Shown in pieces: positions 50,531 to 59,288 of a stretch of 64,000 nucleotides of DNA. Where the stretch lies: contig NZ_QMEM01000008.1 of NCBI RefSeq assembly GCF_003390915.1, positions 124,001 through 188,000 of the forward strand. The letters run 5' to 3'. Under the pieces are notes generated by a model. It did not search any database. It was not told where the DNA came from and worked only from the letters and a program-made list of their open reading frames with translations. How positions within the stretch are numbered: position 1 is the first letter of the stretch; each line of letters opens with the position of its first letter. The position numbers and the translations under genes are program-made. Origin of the DNA: Lewinella sp. IMCC34183. Its GTDB lineage: Bacteria; Bacteroidota; Bacteroidia; Chitinophagales; Saprospiraceae.

Positions 50531-53500
50531 AAGCTGTACCGCAGGCCCAACTGCATCTGCCAGCGGCTCAGCAGGCTGAAGTCGTTGGTAAAGGTGGAGG
50601 TCAGGGCCGTATCGAAACTATACTCCGGCGTGCCGTCTTCGTCGAAGCCCGTCACGCCTACCGGCTGGGTCGTCGTCGGAAACTGCCTTATCCCCCAGTT
50701 GCTGTTGATGAGGTTACCGATGTTCAGGATGTCGAGGGTCAGCTGCACCAGGTTACTGCCGGAGAGCTGCAGGTCCTGCGCCAGGCGTACGTCCCAGTTG
50801 CTGTACCACGGGCTCAGGATGGCGTAGCGCTTGGCGTACTGCCCGCGGCGGCCGCTGAGGTAATCGTCCTGGGCGATGAAGGCGCCGTAGGCCTGCCGCT
50901 GGGCATCCCCCCCGGCAAAGGTCATCTGGGTAAGTTCGGCCTCCGTGGGGATGTAGATCAGATCGTTGAGGCCCGAGCCGTCGTTGTTGAGGTCGCCGCT
51001 GTAGGTGTAGCTGAACCGCCCGCCCTCGGCGTACTGCAGGAAGACGGCGAGGGTGGTGGCCCAGCGGTCCTCCGCGCCGTAGGTGAACCGCTTGTGCGCG
51101 CTGCCCACTACGCGGTGGCGGTTGCCGTACAGGCTGGGGCTCAGCACGGCGCGGTTCACGTTGCCGAAGGCCGGGTTGCGGTCGTAGGCATCGCCACTGA
51201 TCTCCGCCTCGATGGAGCTGGCTTCCCGGGCGTCGAGAAAGTTATAGGCCAGGCTGGTGAAGAGACCGCTGGCAAAGTTCCGCTTCACCTCAACGGAGCC
51301 ATTGAAGCTGTGGCCGATATCGGTATTCGTGAACACGTAGGCGTTCGTGGTACCGGCAATACCCTGTACGCGGTCCTCGGCGCGGTACACCGGCCGGTCG
51401 TCGACGCCCGGAAGGGTGCCTCCGGGCGTCCGCAGGCCGTAGTTGCGAACCATCATGGCGTTCTGGTCGGCGGTGTAGATGAGGTCGGTCGTTACGGTCC
51501 AGCCTTCCCCCAGTGCCAGGTCGGCGCCGAGGTTACTGCGCCACACCTGCGGAAACTGAAAACTCGGCGCGGTGACGGTGTAGAAGAAAAAGTCGGGGTT
51601 CGCGACCTGATTGCCGATCCACACAAAGGGAAAGCGACCGCTGAAGAGCCCGGAGCCGCCGCGCAGTTGGAAGGACTGATCTCCCCGGACATCCCAGTTG
51701 AAGCCCAGCCGGGGGGAGAACAAAAAGCTGTTGTCCGGCATTTCGGTCTGGTCGAAGGTGACCGACTGGTTGTTTTCGTCGTAGTAGACCACCGCGGGGG
51801 CGTAGGTGCCGCCCTCCTCGATGGTGCCGCCCTTGCGGTCGATGTTTTCCTGGGCCTTTTCAGGGGTGTTGAAGAAGAGCGGCTTATCCAGGCGCAGGCC
51901 CACCGTCAGGGTAAGGTCGGGGGTTACGTTGATCTCGTCCTGGGCGTAAAGCCCCAGTTGACCGACGTTCGTTTCCGCCAGGGCGAAACTGGTGCCCTGG
52001 TAGCCGTTGCCGGGGGCGGTTCCGGCCCCATACGCGGCCTCGGCACCGGCCACGGCCTCGTCAAACACCCCGTTGGCAATGCCTTCCAGGAAAGCTTCGG
52101 GGCTGGCCTGGGCCGCGGCATCGACCTGGATGAATATTCCGGGGTACAGTCCCAGATTAAAGCTGTTGTCGAAGTCGAAGCGCTCCAGGCTGACGCCGGC
52201 CGTGAGGGTGTGCTTGCCCGCGAAGTACTGCAGGTTATCGGTGAACTGCATGACCTTCTGGTCGAGCCGGTTATTGATGGAGAAGGGTTCGTGGCCCAGT
52301 ACGATGTAGTTGGTGCCGTCGCGCTGCACCGTCAGGCTGGGAAATGGGGTGCTGAAGGGGTCGCGGTAGTCGGTGTAGGTCGTGTAACCTACCTGCAGCT
52401 TGTTGCTGAACTGCTTGGCGAAGAGGCTACGCCACTCCACGATACCTGACTGGATCTCGTTGTTGATGCGGTAGCCCGAATTGCGGAACTGCAGGGTAGT
52501 GGCGTCCGGACCGCGGCGGCCGAGCGCGCTGGGGTGGGCATTGTTGTCGCGGCTCGCGTTCAGGAAATTATAGGTCGCCGTGAGGGTGTTGCCGGGGGCA
52601 ATGTTCCAGTCCAGCTTCAGCAACCCCTTTTCGTTGTCGGTATTCTGTAAGTAGCCCTCGTACGGGCCGGTAACGTATCCGAAGCGATCGAGGAGAGCGG
52701 CGGAGATCGCATCCAGGTCGGCGGCCTCCACGCGGCTCACCTGGTTGCCCGACAGGCCGCCCCGGGCGGCCAGGAAATTGCTGCCGAGATCCTCCCGCCG
52801 CTCCAGTTCAACATTGGCGAAGAAGAAGAGCTTGTCGCGGAGGATCGGCCCGCCAATGCTGGCCCCGGCCTGCACCTGCCGCAGGTCCGGTACGAAGATA
52901 TCGTCGCCGGCCACGCGGTCGCCGGTCAGGTCCTGGTTGCGGAAGAACCCGAAGACCGTACCGGAGAAGTCGTTGGTGCCGCTCTTGGTCACGGCGTTAA
53001 CGGCGGCACCGGTGAAGCCCGCCTGCGTTACGTCGTAGGGGGCGATGTTGACCTGGATCTGCTCGATGGCGTCCAGCGAGATGGGTTGGGCGTTGCTCTG
53101 GCCGCCGGCGGTGGCCGCGTCCAGTCCGAAGGGGTTGTTGAAGATGGAGCCGTCGAGGGTGAAGCTGTTGTACTGGTCGTTGCGGCCCCCGAAGCTGTTG
53201 CCGTCGGCGCTCGGCGTGAGGCGGGTGAAATCGCTCGCCGAACGGCTGATGGTCGGCAGGCGCTGCAGCTCGTCGGTGCCGATCTGGGTAGCGGCCCCGG
53301 TGCGGTCGCTGTTGATGACGTTGTTGCGGCCGGCGCTGACGACCACTTCGTCCAGCGTTTCGCCGTCGGCACCCAGGCTGATGTCGAGAAGCCGTTTTTC
53401 GCCCAGCTTCAACTGGACATCCGTAACGGTTTCAGTAGCGTAGCCTACGTAGCTGATGGTGAGGACATAGGGGCCCCCGATCCGCAGGTTATTCAGGTTG

Positions 53501-53703
53501 TAGTATCCGTCATCGAGGGCCGTGGTGCCGTACTGGGTGCCGGTCGGACCGTGTACGGCAAGGATGGTGGCCCCGTAAAGGCCCTCACCGGAGGTATCGG
53601 TAACCTGTCCGGCCAGGGAAGCGGTGGTGGCCTGGGCCCACAGTCCGAGGGGGAGTAACAGGCACAGGAATGTTAGTGACGGTAGGAAAAGCTTGCGGTT
53701 CAT
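50527..53703 (-). CDS. TonB-dependent receptor with carboxypeptidase-like N-terminal domain
   Basis: 1058 residues from ATG at 53703. Signal peptide MNRKLFLPSLTFLCLLLPLGLWAQ. Residues about 28-110 form a carboxypeptidase-regulatory-like beta sandwich (ASLAGQVTDTSGEGLYGATILAVHGP). A plug domain follows (about 130-260; ATQIGTDELQRLPTISRSASDFTRL, DAIEQIQVNIAPYDVTQAGFTGAAVNAVTKSGTN), and then a long barrel ending LQLGLRYSF. No SusD-type gene is adjacent, so it is probably not a classic glycan-uptake pair; it resembles Oar-type receptors. The leader carries a strong nested inverted repeat reaching to within 4 nt of the ATG. Confidence 0.92.
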   Translation of the reverse strand: MNRKLFLPSLTFLCLLLPLGLWAQATTASLAGQVTDTSGEGLYGATILAVHGPTGTQYGTTALDDGYYNLNNLRIGGPYVLTISYVGYATETVTDVQLKLGEKRLLDISLGADGETLDEVVVSAGRNNVINSDRTGAATQIGTDELQRLPTISRSASDFTRLTPSADGNSFGGRNDQYNSFTLDGSIFNNPFGLDAATAGGQSNAQPISLDAIEQIQVNIAPYDVTQAGFTGAAVNAVTKSGTNDFSGTVFGFFRNQDLTGDRVAGDDIFVPDLRQVQAGASIGGPILRDKLFFFANVELERREDLGSNFLAARGGLSGNQVSRVEAADLDAISAALLDRFGYVTGPYEGYLQNTDNEKGLLKLDWNIAPGNTLTATYNFLNASRDNNAHPSALGRRGPDATTLQFRNSGYRINNEIQSGIVEWRSLFAKQFSNKLQVGYTTYTDYRDPFSTPFPSLTVQRDGTNYIVLGHEPFSINNRLDQKVMQFTDNLQYFAGKHTLTAGVSLERFDFDNSFNLGLYPGIFIQVDAAAQASPEAFLEGIANGVFDEAVAGAEAAYGAGTAPGNGYQGTSFALAETNVGQLGLYAQDEINVTPDLTLTVGLRLDKPLFFNTPEKAQENIDRKGGTIEEGGTYAPAVVYYDENNQSVTFDQTEMPDNSFLFSPRLGFNWDVRGDQSFQLRGGSGLFSGRFPFVWIGNQVANPDFFFYTVTAPSFQFPQVWRSNLGADLALGEGWTVTTDLIYTADQNAMMVRNYGLRTPGGTLPGVDDRPVYRAEDRVQGIAGTTNAYVFTNTDIGHSFNGSVEVKRNFASGLFTSLAYNFLDAREASSIEAEISGDAYDRNPAFGNVNRAVLSPSLYGNRHRVVGSAHKRFTYGAEDRWATTLAVFLQYAEGGRFSYTYSGDLNNDGSGLNDLIYIPTEAELTQMTFAGGDAQRQAYGAFIAQDDYLSGRRGQYAKRYAILSPWYSNWDVRLAQDLQLSGSNLVQLTLDILNIGNLINSNWGIRQFPTTTQPVGVTGFDEDGTPEYSFDTALTSTFTNDFSLLSRWQMQLGLRYSF

Positions 53704-53706
53704 GGG

Positions 53707-53776
53707 GGCGTTGATTACCCCGCCACGGAACGGCCCCGGCGGGGGGGTGAGTCTTGCCGTGAAGATAATCAACGCC
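53707..53776 (-). promoter_or_regulatory. Structured leader or operator of the TonB-receptor gene
   Basis: GGCGTTGATTA (53707-53717) and TAATCAACGCC (53766-53776) are perfect 11-bp inverted arms. Inside, CCCCGCC (53718-53724) pairs with GGCGGGG (53738-53744), stacked directly on the outer stem. The near arm ends 3 nt before the ATG codon at 53703. If the whole region is transcribed, the fold would hide the start. A box-like TATCTTCA overlapping the far arm allows an operator reading instead. Confidence 0.5.
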
Positions 53777-53806
53777 GGGGGTGATGAACCGACTAGAAGC
53801 TTGAGT

Positions 53807-54286
53807 TTAGCGGGCGTAGTGGGCTACCAGTCCCGTCTTGCCGATAATGTGCTGGGAAGCCATAAAGACCACTTTAGGCATGGGAGCGCCCTCGGGAAGG
53901 TCGATCGCTTCGGTATCAAGCGCATAAAGTGTGAGGTGGTAAGCGTGGGCCGGGTCGCCGGGAGGAGGGCAGGCGCCACCGTAGCCATTCATGCCGTATG
54001 AGTTGGCGCCCTGGAGGGTGCCCGCGGGCATCCCTTCGCTGCTGGCACCCGTAGGGAGGGAAGTGACGGAAGCGGGAATGTTGAAGGCGCACCAGTGGGT
54101 AAATCCGGCCGGGGTGGGGGCGTCGGGGTCGTGGATGACGATGATGTAGGACTTGGTGCCCTTGGGAGCGTCGCGCCAGGTCAGGTCGGGGCTGAGGTTG
54201 TCGCCGCCGGCACCCATGCCGTTGAAGACGTTGACGGCGGGGACCTGGCCCATAAATTGGTTGCTGCTGACGGTGAATCCGGCCAT
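53807..54286 (-). CDS. YbhB/YbcL-type PEBP protein
   Basis: 159 residues. The phosphatidylethanolamine-binding fold is shown by LSPDLTWRDAPKGTKSYIIVIHDPDAPTPAGFTHWCAFNIPA (the D-P-D-A-P ligand motif) and by GYGGACPPPGDPAHAYHLTLYALD near the end (the G-x-CPP-x-G-x-H motif). The role of bacterial PEBP proteins is unclear; some bind small anionic ligands. No signal peptide, so cytoplasmic. ATG at 54286. The TonB-receptor start lies 103 nt downstream. Confidence 0.93.
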   Translation of the reverse strand: MAGFTVSSNQFMGQVPAVNVFNGMGAGGDNLSPDLTWRDAPKGTKSYIIVIHDPDAPTPAGFTHWCAFNIPASVTSLPTGASSEGMPAGTLQGANSYGMNGYGGACPPPGDPAHAYHLTLYALDTEAIDLPEGAPMPKVVFMASQHIIGKTGLVAHYAR

Positions 54287-54353
54287 GGAGAGGGAGTTTT
54301 GCTACCCAACTTCCCCGTACCGGCCGAAGTTCGCTGCACCGGCGGCCCCGCCC

Positions 54354-54361
54354 TACCTTTA
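54354..54361 (+). promoter_or_regulatory. -7 box for nth
   Basis: TACCTTTA, 17 nt before the GTG start at 54379. Confidence 0.5.
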
Positions 54362-54378
54362 CCGCAAACCCCACCCAC

Positions 54379-55020
54379 GTGACCAAAGCGGAGAAAGCCC
54401 GGGATATCCAGCGCATCCTCGACGACCTGTACCCGGAGGTGCCCGTGCCCCTGGACCATACCGACCCCTACACCCTGCTGGTGGCCGTGCTGCTCTCCGC
54501 CCAGTGTACCGACGTACGCGTGAATCAGGTGACGCCATCCCTGTGGGCCGTCACCGACCGCCCCGAGGTGATGAAGACGCTGCCCGTGGAGGACATCCGC
54601 GAGATCATCAAACCCTGCGGCCTCTCCCCGGCGAAGAGCAAGGCCATCAAGGAGTTGAGCCGGATCATCGACGAGGAGCACGGCGGGCGGGTGCCGCAGA
54701 CCTTCGCCGCGCTGGAGGCGCTGCCGGGCGTGGGGCACAAGACGGCCAGCGTGGTGATGAGTCAGGCCTTTGGCGTGCCGGCGTTCCCCGTAGATACCCA
54801 CATCCACCGCCTGGCGTACCGCTGGGCGCTGAGCACCGGCAAGAACGTGGCCAAAACCGAAGCCGACCTGAAGCGACTCTTTCCGCGCGAGCGCTGGAAC
54901 AAGCTGCACCTGCAGATCATCTTCTTCGGGCGGGAGTACTGTCCGGCCCGCGGCCACCGGATGCGCGACTGCCCCATCTGCTCACGCTACGGACGCCGTT
55001 CGCTGCTGAAGCGGGAATAA
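54379..55020 (+). CDS. nth: Endonuclease III
   Basis: 213 residues, GTG start. It excises oxidised pyrimidines and nicks the abasic site. The helix-hairpin-helix is LEALPGVGHKTASVV with the catalytic Lys, and VDTHIHRLAYRW contains the catalytic Asp. The C-terminus is odd: in place of the usual four iron-sulfur cysteines (C-x6-C-x2-C-x5-C) it has only three (EYCPARGHRMRDCPIC, spacing C-x9-C-x2-C) and then RYGRRSLLKRE. The [4Fe-4S] cluster may therefore be absent or altered. The HD-domain gene begins 18 nt downstream. Confidence 0.95.
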   Translation: MTKAEKARDIQRILDDLYPEVPVPLDHTDPYTLLVAVLLSAQCTDVRVNQVTPSLWAVTDRPEVMKTLPVEDIREIIKPCGLSPAKSKAIKELSRIIDEEHGGRVPQTFAALEALPGVGHKTASVVMSQAFGVPAFPVDTHIHRLAYRWALSTGKNVAKTEADLKRLFPRERWNKLHLQIIFFGREYCPARGHRMRDCPICSRYGRRSLLKRE

Positions 55021-55038
55021 AGCCTAACTTGGCGCGCG

Positions 55039-57174
55039 ATGGAAGGAATTAAGACCAGTTCCACCTGGACGAGAAGGCTGCCCCGCATCCTGTTGGGGGT
55101 CGTAGCCGTGGTATTGATCAGCCTGTTGTACCCCAACAACCTGACCTTCCCCTACCAGTTCGAGCTCAACCAGACGTGGCAATACGCCGACCTGACGGCC
55201 CCCTACGCCGTGCCGGTCCTCAAGCGTGAGGAACGCCTGACCGCGGACCGCCAGGCGGTGCTCCGCAACCTGACCCCGGTGTATCGCCGCGACGCCCAGG
55301 TGGCGCGGGAGGCGCGGCTGCAGTATTTCGACGATTTCCAGGTAGCCCTAGATTCGGCCCGGGCCCGGGGTACGTACCCCGGACTGATCCGGCAGGACGA
55401 GGCGCACCGGCAGTACGGGCTGCGCCTGCTCGACCGCATCTATCAGCGGGGCATCGTAAACCTGCGGCCGCAGGATGAGGCCAGTGCCGGGATGGCTTCC
55501 GTCATCCAGATCGTGGACGGCAGCGAGGTAAATACCCGTACCATCGGCCAGGTATTCACCGCGCCCGGTCGTGCGCGGCAGTGGCTTACCGACAGCATCC
55601 TGTACACCCGCCTGTCGGCGCCGGACTTCCTGCTGCCCCTGCTGGAGGATAAGTTGCAGTATAACGTCTTCTACAACGACAGCCTGACCAACCGCCTGCG
55701 GGAGCAATCGCTGGAGGCCGTGAGCCCCTTCGACGGGCTGGTGGAGCAGGGAGACATCCTCGTGCGGCAGGGCGAGGTGATCTCGGACAATGTCTACCAG
55801 AAACTCATCAGCTACCGCCGGCTATACAACAGCAACCTGCAGGGCTCGACGACCTACCTGTCGGTCTTCACGGGCTATACCCTCATCGTGGGCCTGGTCA
55901 TTCTCCTGCTGTACCTGTACCTGCGGACGTTTTTCCCCTTCGTGTACGTGCGGATCAAAAACCTGGTCTTCATCCTGATGTGGCCGCTGCTGTACGCCAT
56001 CATGGTGCGGTCCATCGAGCTGGCGCCGGGCTGGAGTGCCTACGTGGTTCCCTTCTGTATCGTGCCCATCGTGATGCGGATCTTCTTCGCGGAGCGCCTG
56101 GCCTTCTTCGTACACGTGGCGGTGGTACTGATCGCCAGCTTCCTCACGTCCCTGGGGTATCCCTTCACCTTTCTCAGCATCATGGCCGGGGTGGTGGTAA
56201 TCTTCATGGACATCGACACCCGCGACTGGAGCCGGTTCTTCAGTAGCCTGCTGCTGTTGTTTGCCTTTTATCTCTTCGGGTACGTGGGCATTCAGCTGGT
56301 GCAGGGGTCGGGCTGGTCGGGCATTAACTACGTGGACCTGCTGTGGCTGGGCCTCAACGTATTCCTGGTGCTGCTGGCCTATCCGCTGATCCCGATGCTG
56401 GAGCGCTTCTTCGGTCTTATATCGCCGATCACGCTCATGGAGCTGAACGACATGAACCGTCCCCTGCTGGAAAAGCTGGCCCGGCAGGCCAGCGGCACGT
56501 GGCAGCATAGCCTGAACGTGGCCAACCTGGCCGAGCGGGTAGCCAGCGAGATCGGAATCGATTCGCTGCTGGTGCGCACCGCCGCCCTCTACCACGACAT
56601 CGGCAAGCTCAAGAACCCCGAGTACTTCATCGAAAACCAGAACGGGCCTAACCCCCATGACCGGATCACCGACCTGGAGAGCGCCAAGATCATCATCGAC
56701 CACGTGAACGAGGGGGTGCGGCTAGCGCGGGTAGCGGGGCTGCCCGAAACGATCATCGACTTCATCCGGACCCACCACGGAACCACGCGCACCGAATACT
56801 TCTACCGCAACCACATCAAGGACCACCCGGAACGTGAGGTGGACGAGCCCTACTTCCGTTACGACGGACCGCTACCCACCACGAAGGAGCAGACGGTACT
56901 CATGCTGGCGGACAGCGTGGAGGCGGCCTCGAAGTCGCTCAAGCAACCCACGCAGGAGGAACTCTACGAGCTGATCGACGCCATCATCCGCGGGAAACTC
57001 ACCAACGGTCAGCTGGTACAGAGCCGGCTGAGCTTCCACGAACTCGAGACGCTGCGCCGGATCTTCCGGTCGGTCCTGAAGAGCTCCCACCATCTGCGGA
57101 TCGCGTATCCGGACGCCAAGGGGCAGGCACGCGACGACGCCGCCGAGCCCCTTCCCCCCGACGAGGAGGAATGA
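55039..57174 (+). CDS. 7TM-HD membrane phosphohydrolase (PgpH-like c-di-AMP phosphodiesterase candidate)
   Basis: 711 residues. An N-terminal membrane helix (ILLGVVAVVLISLLYP) precedes an extracytoplasmic region of about 230 residues. Seven further membrane helices (about 275-475) follow, and then a cytoplasmic HD domain: QHSLNVANLAERVASEIG, ALYHDIGKLKNPEYF, FIRTHHGTTRTEYFY and LADSVEAASKS. The layout is that of PgpH/YqfF proteins, which hydrolyse cyclic di-AMP. The activity is inferred from family. Its stop abuts the stop of the converging oxidoreductase gene. Confidence 0.9.
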   Translation: MEGIKTSSTWTRRLPRILLGVVAVVLISLLYPNNLTFPYQFELNQTWQYADLTAPYAVPVLKREERLTADRQAVLRNLTPVYRRDAQVAREARLQYFDDFQVALDSARARGTYPGLIRQDEAHRQYGLRLLDRIYQRGIVNLRPQDEASAGMASVIQIVDGSEVNTRTIGQVFTAPGRARQWLTDSILYTRLSAPDFLLPLLEDKLQYNVFYNDSLTNRLREQSLEAVSPFDGLVEQGDILVRQGEVISDNVYQKLISYRRLYNSNLQGSTTYLSVFTGYTLIVGLVILLLYLYLRTFFPFVYVRIKNLVFILMWPLLYAIMVRSIELAPGWSAYVVPFCIVPIVMRIFFAERLAFFVHVAVVLIASFLTSLGYPFTFLSIMAGVVVIFMDIDTRDWSRFFSSLLLLFAFYLFGYVGIQLVQGSGWSGINYVDLLWLGLNVFLVLLAYPLIPMLERFFGLISPITLMELNDMNRPLLEKLARQASGTWQHSLNVANLAERVASEIGIDSLLVRTAALYHDIGKLKNPEYFIENQNGPNPHDRITDLESAKIIIDHVNEGVRLARVAGLPETIIDFIRTHHGTTRTEYFYRNHIKDHPEREVDEPYFRYDGPLPTTKEQTVLMLADSVEAASKSLKQPTQEELYELIDAIIRGKLTNGQLVQSRLSFHELETLRRIFRSVLKSSHHLRIAYPDAKGQARDDAAEPLPPDEEE

Positions 57175-57855
57175 TCAGTCTTCCAGCAACTCGGCCGCCC
57201 CGTGAAAGTGGACCCCCGGCGAGATGGTCTGCGCCGCCTCGATCATGCGGCGGGCCAGCAGGTCGGCTTCGGTGGGGTTGTAGTCGCCGAGAATATCGGG
57301 CGACACCTGGCGCACGAGGCGGGTGAGGCCCGCGGCCACCTTCTCGCCCAACCTCAGCTCCTCGCGGTCGCCCAACAGCACCCCCGGCCGGAACAGGTGC
57401 ACCGCCCAGAAATCGAGGCGGGAGACCGCTTCCTCCATCTCGCCCTTGGTGCGGCTATACAGGAACCGACTTTCGGAATTAGCCCCGGCCGAACTGACCA
57501 CCAGGCACTGGTTGGCGCCCTGCCGCTGGGCGAGGGCGGCGGCATGGACGACGTACTCGTAGTCGACCCGGCGGAAGGCATCGGCGCTACCGGCTTTTTT
57601 GATGGTTGTGCCGAGGGCGATGTAGATATCCTGGCAACGGAACATGGTGGGTTTACGGTCGAGCTGCTCGAACTTGATAACCGGGTTGTCGAGTTTGTCG
57701 TGGCGAATATTCAGCGGCCGGCGCGTGGGGGCCACCACGGTGCGGTAGGCGCCGTGCTCAAGCAGCCGGTCGAGTAACTTTCCGCCCACCAGTCCGGTAG
57801 CGCCGAGGAGCAGCGCGGTCTTCCGGCTGGCGATGATTTCCATGCCTTCTTGCAT
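57175..57855 (-). CDS. NAD(P)-binding oxidoreductase-like protein (atypical SDR, HTATIP2-like)
   Basis: 226 residues. The N-terminus contains the nucleotide motif LLLGATGLVGGKLLDRLLEHG. QDIYIALGTTIKKAGSADAFRRVDYEYVVHAA and CLVVSSAGANSESRFLYSRTKGEMEEAV match atypical short-chain proteins of the HTATIP2/YbjT kind, and LFRPGVLLGDREELRLGEKV is the usual R-P motif. Either Met1 (57855) or Met5 (57843) could be the start. It follows the MFS gene by 36 nt and is probably its operon partner. Substrate unknown. Confidence 0.85.
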   Translation of the reverse strand: MQEGMEIIASRKTALLLGATGLVGGKLLDRLLEHGAYRTVVAPTRRPLNIRHDKLDNPVIKFEQLDRKPTMFRCQDIYIALGTTIKKAGSADAFRRVDYEYVVHAAALAQRQGANQCLVVSSAGANSESRFLYSRTKGEMEEAVSRLDFWAVHLFRPGVLLGDREELRLGEKVAAGLTRLVRQVSPDILGDYNPTEADLLARRMIEAAQTISPGVHFHGAAELLED

Positions 57856-57891
57856 GCTGACCGTAACCCGTTGCGGCTCCCGAGGTTTGCT

Positions 57892-59202
57892 CTACTCCGG
57901 TTCCGCCCGCGGCAGGTGGAAGCGGGCGAGCAGTAACATACCCAGCAAGAAAAAGCCGCCCAGGATGAGGATGCTGAGTCGCATGCTGCCCGTCAGTGCA
58001 TCGAGGAAACCGAAGAGGAAGGTACCGACGACGATGGCGACCTTCTCCAGCACGTCGTAGAAACTGAACCAGGAGGTGGTGTCCGCCGGCCCGTCGGCAT
58101 CGGACGAGTGCCGGGGAATCACCTTGGCGTAGGTGGAGCGGCTGAGGGACTGAATCCCCCCCATCACCAGGCCGACAGCGCCGGCGATGAGGTAAAACTG
58201 CAACTTACCGTTGACGAAGTATGCCAGTACGCAGATGAGCGTCCAGATCGTCAACTCGAAGTAGAGGGCGACCTTGTTGCCGCGCCACTCGCTGATACGT
58301 GCGGCCAGGTAAGCACCGGCAATGGCGACCACCTGGAGGATCAGGACGACCACGATAAGTTCCTGGGTCGCAAACCCCAGCTCCTTCTTCGCGAAGATGC
58401 TGGCCAGGAAGATCACCGTCTGTACGCCCGCCGAGTAGCTGAAGAAGGCGGCGAGGAAGCGCTTGGCCTGCGGGTAGTCGCGCATACGGCGCCAGACCCC
58501 GGTCAGTTCCCGTACGCCGCGCTTAGCCATGTCCGCCAGCCCGGTCCCCGGCAGGCGTACGTCGTCGGGCAGGCGCGCCAGTGAGATCGCGGCGAAGATG
58601 AGCCACCAGGCACCCACTGTGACGAAGGCCATGCGTACCGCCAGATTACCTTCGACCGGAAGGCCAAACCAGCTGGGCTTCAGTACCATCGCCAGGTTGA
58701 GCAAGAGCAGGATCACGCTACCGATATAGCCCATGGCGAAGCCCCGGGCACTAAGGCGGTCGAAGCGGTCCTCCGTGGCGATCACGGGCAGGAAGCTGTT
58801 GTAAAACACCAGTCCGCCTGCGAAGCCGATCAGGCCGACGATAAAGCCAAGGCTGCCGATCCACATCGTGTCCATGCCGGTGAAGAAGAAGAGGCTCAGG
58901 CAGCCTAGGCCGCCCATGATCGTGAAGGCACGCAGGAAGGTCTTCCGGCGGCCCCCGGCGTCGGCGATGCCGCTCAGGAAGGGGGAAAGTACCGCGATCA
59001 CCAGGTAGCTGAAGGTGATAAGGTAGGCAAACCACGAACTGTTGGTGAAGGGCACCCCGAGGACCGTAAATTCCGGGTCGACCATCTCCTCAAAATAGGG
59101 GGGGAAGATCGCGGTGGTGATCACGAGGGCAAAGGCGGAGTTGGCCCAGTCGAAGAGCGCCCAGCCGGTGAGCGTCTTCGGATCGTTGAGGGGGTGCGAC
59201 AT
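57892..59202 (-). CDS. MFS transporter, UMF1-like
   Basis: 436 residues with about twelve membrane segments. The N-terminal motif LTGWALFDWANSAFALVITTAIFPPYF is characteristic of the UMF1 (vacuole effluxer Atg22-like) MFS family, and LSPFLSGIADAGGRRKTFLRAF is the loop 2-3 signature. LSRSTYAKVIPRHSSDADGPADTTSWFSFYDVLEK near the end is also typical. The transported substrate is unknown. The ATG lies exactly 4 nt after a perfect -7 box, predicting a leaderless transcript. Confidence 0.92.
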   Translation of the reverse strand: MSHPLNDPKTLTGWALFDWANSAFALVITTAIFPPYFEEMVDPEFTVLGVPFTNSSWFAYLITFSYLVIAVLSPFLSGIADAGGRRKTFLRAFTIMGGLGCLSLFFFTGMDTMWIGSLGFIVGLIGFAGGLVFYNSFLPVIATEDRFDRLSARGFAMGYIGSVILLLLNLAMVLKPSWFGLPVEGNLAVRMAFVTVGAWWLIFAAISLARLPDDVRLPGTGLADMAKRGVRELTGVWRRMRDYPQAKRFLAAFFSYSAGVQTVIFLASIFAKKELGFATQELIVVVLILQVVAIAGAYLAARISEWRGNKVALYFELTIWTLICVLAYFVNGKLQFYLIAGAVGLVMGGIQSLSRSTYAKVIPRHSSDADGPADTTSWFSFYDVLEKVAIVVGTFLFGFLDALTGSMRLSILILGGFFLLGMLLLARFHLPRAEPE

Positions 59203-59206
59203 GGTC

Positions 59207-59214
59207 CAAAGGTA
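59207..59214 (-). promoter_or_regulatory. -7 box, probable leaderless promoter of the MFS gene
   Basis: TACCTTTG on the minus strand, an exact match, then GACC, then ATG at 59202. Confidence 0.7.
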
Positions 59215-59235
59215 GCCGCTTCCCTGCGGATGTCG

Positions 59236-59243
59236 TAAACTTG
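59236..59243 (+). promoter_or_regulatory. -7-like box for glmM
   Basis: TAAACTTG, 45 nt before ATG at 59289; one mismatch. It lies close to the divergent MFS box. Confidence 0.4.
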
Positions 59244-59288
59244 CCCCCTCTCTAACCCCGTTGCCCGCACAGGGCTCAGCTCCTCTCC

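Noticed and set aside
51094-52449. 451-codon frame antisense to the TonB receptor
   Set aside because: It lies wholly inside the receptor gene on the other strand and has no domain pattern or start signal.
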